Shown here: positions 1-5,170 of the stretch, piece after piece
Numbering within the stretch: the first letter of the stretch is position 1
Layout: the number at the start of each line of letters is the position of its first letter
DNA from: an uncultured Peptococcaceae bacterium
GTDB taxonomy: Bacteria; Bacillota; Peptococcia; Peptococcales; Peptococcaceae
Length of the DNA stretch: 5,924 bases
Reading direction: 5' to 3'
Assembly (NCBI GenBank): GCA_902462325.1
Contig: CABQBF010000153.1
Span: forward strand, 1 to 5,924
Made by a program: the position numbers and the translations under genes
Notes under the pieces: generated by a model
The model's database searches: none
What the model saw: the letters and a program-made list of their open reading frames with translations, nothing else
What the model was told of the DNA's origin: nothing

Positions 1-157
1 GGTGCTGATTTTGGCCGCGATGCTGACGCCGCCCGATATTGTCAGTCAGCTTTGCCTGGCAGCGCCGATGATGCTGTTGTATGAGATTGGGATTCAAATT
101 TCCCGTTTTGTTTATAAACGGAAACAGAAAAAAGAAGCAAAGAAAAATCAAGCATAG
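1..157 (+). CDS. tatC: Sec-independent protein translocase subunit TatC, C-terminal fragment
   Basis: The window opens inside this gene; the reading frame runs from base 2 to the TAG at 155-157 and gives the last 51 residues. TatC is the polytopic membrane receptor of the twin-arginine translocase, which exports folded proteins across the cytoplasmic membrane. What is seen: the stretch LTPPDIVSQ followed by a hydrophobic segment and LYEIGI. This is the family signature around the last two transmembrane helices (TPPD at the start of helix 6 and the LYE/GI motif near its end). A lysine-rich cytoplasmic tail (KRKQKKEAKK) follows, as is usual. The next gene starts 32 bases downstream on the same strand, so the two are probably co-transcribed. 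Only the 5' part is missing, cut by the window edge; nothing suggests a broken gene. Confidence 0.92.
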   Translation, partial: VLILAAMLTPPDIVSQLCLAAPMMLLYEIGIQISRFVYKRKQKKEAKKNQA

Positions 158-175
158 AGCAGATTGCTATTATTT

Positions 176-182
176 AAGGAGG
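176..182 (+). promoter_or_regulatory. Ribosome binding site of the PRC-barrel gene
   Basis: AAGGAGG lies 7 bases before the ATG at 190. This near-perfect anti-16S match fixes the start codon of the downstream gene. The gap after tatC contains no clear promoter, which fits read-through from tatC. Confidence 0.85.
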
Positions 183-189
183 TATTTTT

Positions 190-1377
190 ATGGGAGTATT
201 GGTGAATGTGGGCAGTATTATGGGAAAAGATATTTTAAATCTGGCAGATGGCACCATGATTGGGAAGGTGTGCGGCGTGGCGCTGACGCCGGACAATAAA
301 GTGGCGGGCCTGAAAGTGAAAGAAAAGAAATTTATGGGCAATGTCAATATTGTTCCTTTTGAAAATGTAAAGGCTTTCGGCGCTACCATCACCTTAAACG
401 ATATTGACGGCGCTGCCTGTGCAGAAATCCGCGACGCCATCGGCAAAAATGTGATTACTGCCGACGGCAATCTGCTGGGCCGGGTAGAAGAACTGGCCTT
501 TGATTCGGAAAACGGTCAGGTGGCAGAAATCGTCATCAAAGGCGAATTGATGGAAACCATGGTTGGCGGACGGGGCATTTTACCCGGCGAAAAAATCGTC
601 AGCTTCGGGAAAGATGTGGTGGTAGCGGCAGAAAATATCACCGCAGAGGATTTCCATATTCCAGCAGAAGAATTTTATGGCGATTGGAAAACGATGGACG
701 AAGTGCTGGAAGAAATTGATTCTGCCGACGATGTATCCTTTGATGAAGACGGTTTTGAACAGCAGAGCGAAGAAGAACAGGTGGAAAGTACCATCGAAGG
801 GATCACCAAGACCATGGAGGATGCTTTCAATAAATTAAAAGACGAAGTGACCAGCGATAAATTTAAAGAACAGACAGACCGGTTTATTGACCGGTTCGGT
901 GATGAAGCCAAGAATTTGTTTAACGAAATGCGGCTGTGGGTAAAAAATATCGATACCGATGGCTTGAAAGAAGATATTAAGAGTAAGATTAACCGCCGGG
1001 AAGAACCGGAAGATGTGCTGGCAGCCGATTTGGTAGCCCAGTTGGAGGATTTGACCGTAGAAAAACCGGTGTTGGATGAAGACGGTAACGTCATTGTATG
1101 GCCTGGACAGATTATCGGCAAAGAGGAAGTTAAAACGGCGCTGCGCTGCGGCAAATTGCAGGATTTGTTAGATTTGGCCACAGTGTCTTTGTTGGAAGAA
1201 CGTGAAACCGCTGCAGAAGCGGCAGAAGACATCACAGAGCCAACAGTAGAAAAGGTAGAAGATACTGCGGTGAAGGAAGCAGAAGAAGAACAGCCAGTTT
1301 CGGAAGAAGATGCAGCTTTCATTGCTGAAGAAGCTGCTAAGATGGAAGAAGCTGAAGAAAAGAAACCGGAAGCCTAA
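190..1377 (+). CDS. Tandem PRC-barrel domain protein with acidic helical C-terminus
   Basis: A 395-residue soluble protein with no signal peptide or membrane segment. Residues about 8-70 and 80-150 are two PRC-barrel-like repeats. Each has the pattern 'G..(V/I)...DG..(I/L)G.V......(D/E)...V..L.(V/I)K', followed by a strand ending in the 'IVPFENV' or 'GEKIVSFG' type of turn. PRC-barrels are small beta-barrels found in photosynthetic reaction centre H subunits, RimM and many uncharacterised bacterial proteins; they usually mediate protein or RNA contacts. Residues about 165-200 are acidic, 196-270 are predicted amphipathic helix, and 292-335 carry a compact motif around DEDGNVIVWPGQIIGKEEV. The last 60 residues are very rich in Glu and Ala. 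Start chosen by the AAGGAGG site at 176-182. It lies 32 bases after tatC, so it may be linked to membrane export or envelope assembly, but this is inference from position only. Domain call confident; function unknown. Confidence 0.85.
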   Translation: MGVLVNVGSIMGKDILNLADGTMIGKVCGVALTPDNKVAGLKVKEKKFMGNVNIVPFENVKAFGATITLNDIDGAACAEIRDAIGKNVITADGNLLGRVEELAFDSENGQVAEIVIKGELMETMVGGRGILPGEKIVSFGKDVVVAAENITAEDFHIPAEEFYGDWKTMDEVLEEIDSADDVSFDEDGFEQQSEEEQVESTIEGITKTMEDAFNKLKDEVTSDKFKEQTDRFIDRFGDEAKNLFNEMRLWVKNIDTDGLKEDIKSKINRREEPEDVLAADLVAQLEDLTVEKPVLDEDGNVIVWPGQIIGKEEVKTALRCGKLQDLLDLATVSLLEERETAAEAAEDITEPTVEKVEDTAVKEAEEEQPVSEEDAAFIAEEAAKMEEAEEKKPEA

Positions 1378-1429
1378 AAGTGGTATGGTTCTTTCAGAAG
1401 AAAACGGCTTCGCTATTTCTATCTGGATA

Positions 1430-1459
1430 TCCGCGCTTCGGGCGTGTGCGGGGCGCGGA
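1430..1459. repeat. GC-rich inverted repeat between the PRC-barrel gene and the FeoA-like gene
   Basis: TCCGCGC at 1430-1436 is the exact reverse complement of GCGCGGA at 1453-1459, with a 16-base GC-rich loop. No T-run follows on either strand, so it is not a typical intrinsic terminator. It could act as an mRNA-stabilising or processing hairpin between the two cistrons. The surrounding 143-base gap holds no ORF with a ribosome binding site. Confidence 0.45.
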
Positions 1460-1520
1460 AACGAACAACAAAAGAAACAGAATGACAAAATATAGCAAAG
1501 AATTATAAGGGGTGTTATTT

Positions 1521-1751
1521 ATGCAGGATGTAGTAACATTAAAGGATTTGCCGCTGGGACAAATGGGAGAAATTGTGTCATTATCAGAAGAACACAAAAA
1601 TGCCATCTATCAGGAATTTGGCGCCGGTGTAGGCATGACTGTTATGATTCTGCATAAAGCGGTGGATTGGCTGGTGCAGATTGGCTACAGTCAGGTGGAT
1701 ATGGGCAGCAAATATTTGCAGCATATCAAGGTGAAGCCCATTATATTGTAA
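1521..1751 (+). CDS. Small stand-alone FeoA-like domain protein
   Basis: A 76-residue protein made of a single FeoA-type SH3-like fold. What is seen: TLKDLPLGQMGEIVSL at residues 6-21, matching the FeoA opening pattern 'L.dLp.G..g.V..l'; a middle segment EFGAGVGMTVMIL at 32-44 in the place of the usual 'LG..pG..v.v'; and a C-terminal strand ending IKVKP. FeoA proteins are small cytosolic partners of the FeoB ferrous iron transporter, but many stand-alone copies have no known role. No feoB is in this window. The proline of the usual G-x-P-G turn is absent, so iron-transport function is uncertain. The ATG at 1521 is preferred over the GTG at 1512 because AAGGGG at 1507-1512 sits 8 bases before the ATG and overlaps the GTG. 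It may share a transcript with the PRC-barrel gene 143 bases upstream; a terminator follows directly. Confidence 0.75.
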   Translation: MQDVVTLKDLPLGQMGEIVSLSEEHKNAIYQEFGAGVGMTVMILHKAVDWLVQIGYSQVDMGSKYLQHIKVKPIIL

Positions 1752-1782
1752 ATAGACAGAATTGTGTGAATCACAGAAATAA

Positions 1783-1828
1783 AAAGGACTGCCGCGTAAC
1801 GGAAAATGACCGTTATGCGGCAGTCTTT
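1783..1828. terminator. Strong intrinsic terminator, probably bidirectional
   Basis: A 16-base-pair stem (1787-1802 with 1810-1825, one G-U pair) closes a 7-base loop. It is flanked by an A-run on the left (1781-1785) and T-rich sequence on the right (TTTGTTTG, then a later T5 run). It therefore fits as terminator for the plus-strand FeoA-like gene and, read the other way, for the minus-strand DUF2085 gene whose stop is at 1903. Confidence 0.88.
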
Positions 1829-1902
1829 GTTTGCATTTTTAATTAGTGCATAGGAAGAACATGTTAAGTTTGTTTAGTATGGTAACTATTGTTCCCTAGT
1901 AT

Positions 1903-2256
1903 CTATCCAACCAATGTATAGCCGTATTGGAAGACATATCCTGTAGAAAGAAAAAATAAATTGCTAAGCGCGTAGCCAAAAAGCATTCCTGTAAGAAAAC
2001 GTCGTTTATTTGTACTTTCATAAGATGTAAGGGCTTGCATTCCGCCGTCTAAAATTAAGGGAATCAATAATAAAATAGACACATATGCACTAGGATGAAA
2101 AAAAATAAAAGTAGCACATAAGCAGAGAATCCCCAATAATTCTCCAGTGCAGCGCGCACAAAGTGGAAATTTGTTGCCTTTATAATGAAACGAGCGATTG
2201 TCTTTACAATGACATCCGAATATGATTGGCAACCATTTATAGAGCCAGAGTTTCAT
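1903..2256 (-). CDS. DUF2085 family small membrane protein
   Basis: A 117-residue integral membrane protein of the DUF2085 family, whose function is unknown. What is seen: an N-terminal GCHCKDNRSF segment (residues 14-23), then FPLCARCTGELLG (30-42), the family hallmark with a CxxC pair. Hydrophobic segments follow at about 39-53, 58-73 and 87-105, with DGGMQ at 70-74 and a YESTNKRRFLTGMLFG motif at 79-94. This matches the family pattern 'DG..Q......S.N..R..TG...G'. The cysteines and histidine could bind a metal. The ATG at 2256 is preferred over an upstream TTG at 2289: it begins one base after the stop of the zinc-ribbon gene, so translation is probably coupled to it; no separate ribosome binding site is obvious. 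Base composition is clearly more AT-rich than in nadE or the PRC-barrel gene. Confidence 0.85.
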   Translation of the reverse strand: MKLWLYKWLPIIFGCHCKDNRSFHYKGNKFPLCARCTGELLGILCLCATFIFFHPSAYVSILLLIPLILDGGMQALTSYESTNKRRFLTGMLFGYALSNLFFLSTGYVFQYGYTLVG

Positions 2257-2257
2257 A

Positions 2258-2551
2258 CTATGAAAGCGTTGCAGTGCCAATGCCGACAACTAAAACAAAA
2301 GCGTACCAAAGAATTCCAATCGCTACTGAAACCAACGCTCCAATGCCAGCAGCTTTAGCCGTTTTGGGTTTACTATCCTTCCAAACCAAGAATAAAATTA
2401 AACCTACAATGGGAATACAGCAACCTAAAAGTCCCCAACCAATTCCTCCATTATCAACAATTGGTGGTGTCGATATTTGTGATACACCGCAACTGGGACA
2501 AATTACAGCCTTATCATCAATTTGAACGCCGCAATTCTTACAATAAGCTAT
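2258..2551 (-). CDS. Zinc-ribbon membrane protein with an apparent ATA start codon
   Basis: A 97-residue reading frame that has no ATG, GTG or TTG near its beginning. The frame opens at ATA (2551-2549), 7 bases after AAAGGAG (2565-2559). The encoded N-terminus is AYCKNCGVQIDDKAVICPSC, a standard rubredoxin-type zinc ribbon with Cys4, Cys7, Cys18 and Cys21. Such proteins normally begin 'MAYCKNCG', so ATA sits exactly where ATG is expected. Two hydrophobic segments follow (about residues 37-57 and 68-93), giving a small membrane protein with a cytosolic zinc finger. Proteins of this layout are common in Firmicutes; their role is not known. Either AUA is used as a weak start codon, or the start codon was lost by an ATG-to-ATA change or a sequencing error. 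The intact frame, ribosome binding site and promoter argue for a working or very recently disabled gene. It is first in an operon with the DUF2085 gene. Confidence 0.75.
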   Translation of the reverse strand: MAYCKNCGVQIDDKAVICPSCGVSQISTPPIVDNGGIGWGLLGCCIPIVGLILFLVWKDSKPKTAKAAGIGALVSVAIGILWYAFVLVVGIGTATLS

Positions 2552-2558
2552 TTTACCA

Positions 2559-2565
2559 CTCCTTT
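2559..2565 (-). promoter_or_regulatory. Ribosome binding site upstream of the ATA codon
   Basis: AAAGGAG on the minus strand, spaced 7 bases from the ATA at 2551. This is the same spacing as for the ribosome binding sites of nadE and the PRC-barrel gene in this window. It is the main reason for placing the zinc-ribbon start at the ATA. Confidence 0.75.
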
Positions 2566-2588
2566 TTATTAAATTGGAATAAATTTTA

Positions 2589-2617
2589 ACAATATAATAT
2601 TATATGAATTTTGTCAA
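2589..2617 (-). promoter_or_regulatory. Promoter of the zinc-ribbon/DUF2085 operon
   Basis: On the minus strand a perfect -35 TTGACA (2617-2612) is followed after 17 bases by TATTGT (2594-2589). TATATT at 15 bases is an alternative -10. A perfect TATAAT also lies at 2604-2599 but is only 7 bases from this -35 and would need a weaker one upstream. Transcription would begin about 30 bases before the ATA codon. Confidence 0.65.
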
Positions 2618-2870
2618 AAAAACAAGAAGGTACGAATATAATGTGCAAACAATTCTTTATACAAGCTGTCATGAAATGAGATTCGTAATGAGAAGACAAA
2701 CAAGTTATCCATGCCAGAAAATAAACAGCAAATAATCTATAAGTCGTAAAAGGGTAGCAATTTGTTATCAGCAGGCCATTTGTTAATATACAGTAAATCA
2801 ATTAAAAAACAGGAAATATGCATAAAATTCTGACTGCATGATTTTGTTCCTTTGGGGGAATAACTCCTTC
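2618..2870. other. AT-rich intergenic spacer without a supported gene
   Basis: Between the zinc-ribbon promoter and the nadE terminator. Short open frames exist on both strands, but none has a ribosome binding site or a recognisable protein. No repeats, tRNA or CRISPR-like pattern was seen. Confidence 0.6.
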
Positions 2871-2903
2871 AAAACCGGCACTCTATTTAACATGAGCGCC
2901 GGT
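2871..2903 (-). terminator. Hairpin terminator after nadE
   Basis: A 10-base-pair stem (2894-2903 with 2874-2883, one G-U pair) with a 10-base loop, about 20 bases after the nadE stop. Read on the minus strand it is followed by only a short T-run (TTTT, one T inside the stem), so termination may be incomplete. Confidence 0.65.
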
Positions 2904-2921
2904 CTATCGGGATTCTACTTT

Positions 2922-4856
2922 TTATGCCTTTAGCTCATCAATTTCAGCCAGCCACAAGGCCGATACGGCGTCGCTGGGCATACGCCAGTCACCGCGGGGC
3001 GATAGGGCTACCGAGCCAACTTTAGGGCCGTCGGGCAAACAGGAGCGTTTGAACTGCTGATTGAAGAAACGGCGGAAGAAGGTACGCAGCCAATGCAAAA
3101 TGGTGGCGTCGTCGTATTGTCCGGCAAAGGCTTTCTGGGCCAGATAATAGATTTTTTTCGGCGAAAAGGCCCAGCGCACAGCATAGTACAAAAAGAAATC
3201 GTGCAGCTCGTAGGGGCCTACTAAGTCCTCGGTTTTTTGCGCAATTTCCCCGTCTTTGGCCGGCAGCAGTTCGGGGCTGACCGGTGTGTCTAAGATGTCC
3301 AGCAGCGTGGCGCACAGCTTTTCGTTGTCGGTGGTGTCGGCTACATAACGGACAATATGTCGTACCAGTGTTTTGGGAATAGAGGCATTAACGCCGTACA
3401 TAGACATGTGGTCGCCGTTGTAGGTAGCCCAGCCCAAAGCCAATTCGGATAAATCACCGGTGCCCACTACCATACCGCTGGTCTGGTTGGCAATATCCAT
3501 CAGCACCTGGGTGCGTTCCCGGGCCTGTCCGTTTTCAAAAGTAACGCTGTGGTCGTCGAAATCGTGGCCGATATCGGCAAAATGGGCTTTGACGGTGTTG
3601 CCAATGTCCACAGTGCGGAAGGTTACGCCCAATTCCTGACACAACAGCTCAGCGTTGGAGCGGGTGCGGGAAGTGGTGCCAAAGCAGGGCATGGTAACGG
3701 CCACAATATCGGTGCGGGGGCGATTCAACAAATCCATGGCACGGGCGGCAACCAACAGGGCCAGGGTAGAGTCTAAGCCGCCGGAAATGCCGATTACCGC
3801 CGTTTTAGACCAGGAATGCACCAGCCGTTTTTTCAGTCCCTGTGCCTGAATAGACAATATTAACTCGCAGCGCTCTGCCCGGTGCTCCTTATCGGCAGGC
3901 ACAAAGGGCATGGGGTCAACGGAACGGGTCAGCGTGGTCGTCAGTTTGGACGATGTAAACGGAATATGATAGTAGCCGGCATATTCGCGCAGCGGGAAGG
4001 TGTTCAGTTTGCGCCGTTCCTGGGCCATTTTCTGCACGTCGATTTCACTGATGGTTAGTCCGGTGTCAAATAGCTGGCTTTCTGCCAAAATTACGCCATT
4101 TTCGGCAATGATGTTATGGCCGGAAAATACTACGTCGGTGGTAGATTCACCGTAGCCTGCGTTGGCGTATACATAGCCGCAGAGCAGGCGGGCCGATTGT
4201 CCGGTTACGAGCTGACGGCGGTAGTCGGCTTTGCCGATTAATTCATTGCTGGCCGATAAATTGACCAATACCGTTGCGCCAGCCATAGCGTGCTGGGTGG
4301 ATGGCGGCAGCGGCGACCATAAATCTTCGCAGATTTCTACAGCAAAAGCGAATTCCTTCTGTCCGTCACAGGTAAAAAGCTGCTGGGTGCCAAAGGGCGC
4401 AGCGTCCTCTAAACCGATGGCGGCCAATGCGTCGCTGTAAACAACGGTATTGGGCGGCGCTGCTTTAAAATGGCGCTGCTCATAAAATTCGCCGTAGGTA
4501 GGCAGGGACGTTTTGGGTACAATGCCCAGCACTTCTCCCTTTTGCAGCACCACAGCGCAGTTGAATAGTTTACCCTGATGGATGAGCGGTGCGCCCACCA
4601 CTGCCACCGATTGCAGATGGCGGCTGACTTCCAGCAATTTTTTCAAACCGGTCAAACAGCCGTCCAGCAATACCGGCTGCAAAAATAAATCACTGCAGGT
4701 ATAGCCGGTCAATACCAGCTCGGGAAACACCACCAGCTGGCAGCCCTGTCCATCAGCCTGCCGCCATAATTTCAACACATTCTCTGTATTAAAGGCACAG
4801 TCTGCTACCCGAATTTCCGGCGTTGCAGCCGCTACCTTTACAAATCCGTATTCCAT
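2922..4856 (-). CDS. nadE: Glutamine-dependent NAD+ synthetase
   Basis: A 644-residue cytosolic enzyme that makes NAD+ from nicotinic acid adenine dinucleotide, ATP and glutamine, the last step of NAD biosynthesis. Residues about 5-290 are a nitrilase-type glutaminase domain with the full Glu-Lys-Cys triad: Glu46 in FPEL, Lys115 in VPKT, Cys176 in EICEDLW. Ammonia then passes to the C-terminal ATP-pyrophosphatase domain (about 325-644). This carries the P-loop SGGLDS at 358-363, GTGDLSELALGW at 465-476, NASIPKT at 490-496 and the KTEDLVGPYELHDF region at 541-554. Length matches the long, M. tuberculosis-type NadE family. The ATG at 4856 is chosen because AGGAGG (4869-4864) lies 7 bases upstream; the frame extends 10 codons further but that extension would cover the ribosome binding site. 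It is transcribed alone, divergent from the DUF3800 locus. No missing catalytic residue or frameshift was seen. Confidence 0.96.
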   Translation of the reverse strand: MEYGFVKVAAATPEIRVADCAFNTENVLKLWRQADGQGCQLVVFPELVLTGYTCSDLFLQPVLLDGCLTGLKKLLEVSRHLQSVAVVGAPLIHQGKLFNCAVVLQKGEVLGIVPKTSLPTYGEFYEQRHFKAAPPNTVVYSDALAAIGLEDAAPFGTQQLFTCDGQKEFAFAVEICEDLWSPLPPSTQHAMAGATVLVNLSASNELIGKADYRRQLVTGQSARLLCGYVYANAGYGESTTDVVFSGHNIIAENGVILAESQLFDTGLTISEIDVQKMAQERRKLNTFPLREYAGYYHIPFTSSKLTTTLTRSVDPMPFVPADKEHRAERCELILSIQAQGLKKRLVHSWSKTAVIGISGGLDSTLALLVAARAMDLLNRPRTDIVAVTMPCFGTTSRTRSNAELLCQELGVTFRTVDIGNTVKAHFADIGHDFDDHSVTFENGQARERTQVLMDIANQTSGMVVGTGDLSELALGWATYNGDHMSMYGVNASIPKTLVRHIVRYVADTTDNEKLCATLLDILDTPVSPELLPAKDGEIAQKTEDLVGPYELHDFFLYYAVRWAFSPKKIYYLAQKAFAGQYDDATILHWLRTFFRRFFNQQFKRSCLPDGPKVGSVALSPRGDWRMPSDAVSALWLAEIDELKA

Positions 4857-4863
4857 CTGAAAA

Positions 4864-4869
4864 CCTCCT
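4864..4869 (-). promoter_or_regulatory. Ribosome binding site of nadE
   Basis: AGGAGG on the minus strand, 7 bases before the ATG at 4856; it decides against the longer frame starting near 4886. Confidence 0.88.
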
Positions 4870-4917
4870 GATGTATCATCTATCACGTAAAACTAAACGA
4901 TTTCTAAATCTTAGTTT

Positions 4918-4946
4918 ATTGTACCTGAATTGCAGGCAGGAAACAA
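4918..4946 (-). promoter_or_regulatory. Probable nadE promoter
   Basis: On the minus strand TTGTTT (4946-4941) and TACAAT (4923-4918) are separated by exactly 17 bases, about 60 bases upstream of the nadE start. The -10 matches consensus at 5 of 6 bases; the -35 is weak (TTG only). No NiaR- or NrtR-like operator was recognised by eye. Confidence 0.45.
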
Positions 4947-5025
4947 GGCGAAAGCGGGAGATTTCAGGAATCTTTTTCATTTGCAAAAAGGATAGCGCTT
5001 GTTTTGGTAAACATTGTAAAAAGAA

Positions 5026-5054
5026 TTGACAAGTTTGCATAAAGCGTTTATAAT
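5026..5054 (+). promoter_or_regulatory. Perfect-consensus housekeeping promoter of the structured RNA/DUF3800 locus
   Basis: TTGACA at 5026-5031, a 17-base spacer, then TATAAT at 5049-5054: both hexamers and the spacing are exact consensus. Transcription should start at about 5061. Such strength is unusual for a single low-need gene and fits production of an abundant small RNA. Confidence 0.9.
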
Positions 5055-5060
5055 AAACAT

Positions 5061-5141
5061 ACAATAATGATGCGGTGTCATCATTGGGCTGGCCGTAAGG
5101 CCCTGGTCCACCGAGTGGCGGGGAATTTCCCCGCCTTTTTT
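5061..5141 (+). ncRNA. Structured small RNA or leader ending in an intrinsic terminator, associated with the DUF3800 gene
   Basis: About 80 bases between the predicted transcription start and a T6 run, almost all of it foldable. Hairpin A pairs 5066-5072 with 5079-5085 (7 bp) around the loop CGGTGT. Hairpin B pairs GGCC 5091-5094 with GGCC 5099-5102 around a GTAA (GNRA) tetraloop. Hairpin C pairs CCAC 5108-5111 with GTGG 5115-5118. The terminator follows. The loop of A (CGGTG, 5073-5077) is complementary to CACCG at 5109-5113, so a pseudoknot can form instead of hairpin C. It is not a tRNA, SRP, 6S, T-box or c-di-GMP-I RNA by its motifs. From memory, several 'DUF3800' RNA motifs were described by Weinberg and colleagues (2017) next to genes of this protein family. 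Membership here is likely by context, but which motif cannot be told. It could be a stand-alone RNA partner of the protein or a cis-acting riboswitch-like leader. Confidence 0.72.
5117..5141 (+). terminator. Intrinsic terminator of the structured RNA, upstream of the DUF3800 gene
   Basis: GGCGGGG (5117-5123) pairs with CCCCGCC (5129-5135) around AATTT and is followed directly by six T residues. It lies 29 bases before the DUF3800 ATG, with no second promoter between, so it should limit expression of that gene to read-through. Confidence 0.92.
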
Positions 5142-5156
5142 ATATTGAATGCATGT

Positions 5157-5166
5157 AAAGGCGGAG
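5157..5166 (+). promoter_or_regulatory. Ribosome binding site of the DUF3800 gene, maskable by the terminator 3' arm
   Basis: AAAGGCGGAG precedes the ATG at 5171; the AAGG part is 9 bases and the GGAG part 4 bases from the start. AAAGGCGG (5157-5164) is an exact reverse complement of CCGCCTTT at 5131-5138, the 3' arm and T-run of the terminator. A read-through transcript could therefore hide this site. Confidence 0.6.
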
Positions 5167-5170
5167 TATT

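Noticed and set aside
675..1322. 215-codon open frame on the minus strand inside the PRC-barrel gene
   Set aside because: It is antisense to a gene with clear domains; its Ser-rich, low-complexity translation mirrors the Glu/Ala-rich coding strand and it has no recognisable family.
1483..1509. Promoter-like ATGACA / TATAAG pair before the FeoA-like gene
   Set aside because: Its -10 overlaps the ribosome binding site, so the transcript would begin after that site and could not use it.
2226..2525. 99-codon open frame on the plus strand
   Set aside because: It is the antisense shadow of the zinc-ribbon gene, which has promoter, ribosome binding site and a recognisable Cys4 motif.
2586..2801. 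71-codon minus-strand open frame in the AT-rich spacer
   Set aside because: It would start at TTG with no ribosome binding site, overlaps the zinc-ribbon promoter, and its translation resembles no known protein.
3022..3315. 97-codon minus-strand frame within nadE
   Set aside because: It is another frame of the nadE synthetase domain on the same strand, with a biased Arg/Ala-rich translation and no start signals of its own.
5061..5141. Fluoride, ZTP, guanidine-I or c-di-GMP-I riboswitch
   Set aside because: The conserved core bases of these classes, as far as I can recall them, are absent. Only a short CUGGUCC stretch resembles guanidine-I, and the rest of that motif is missing.
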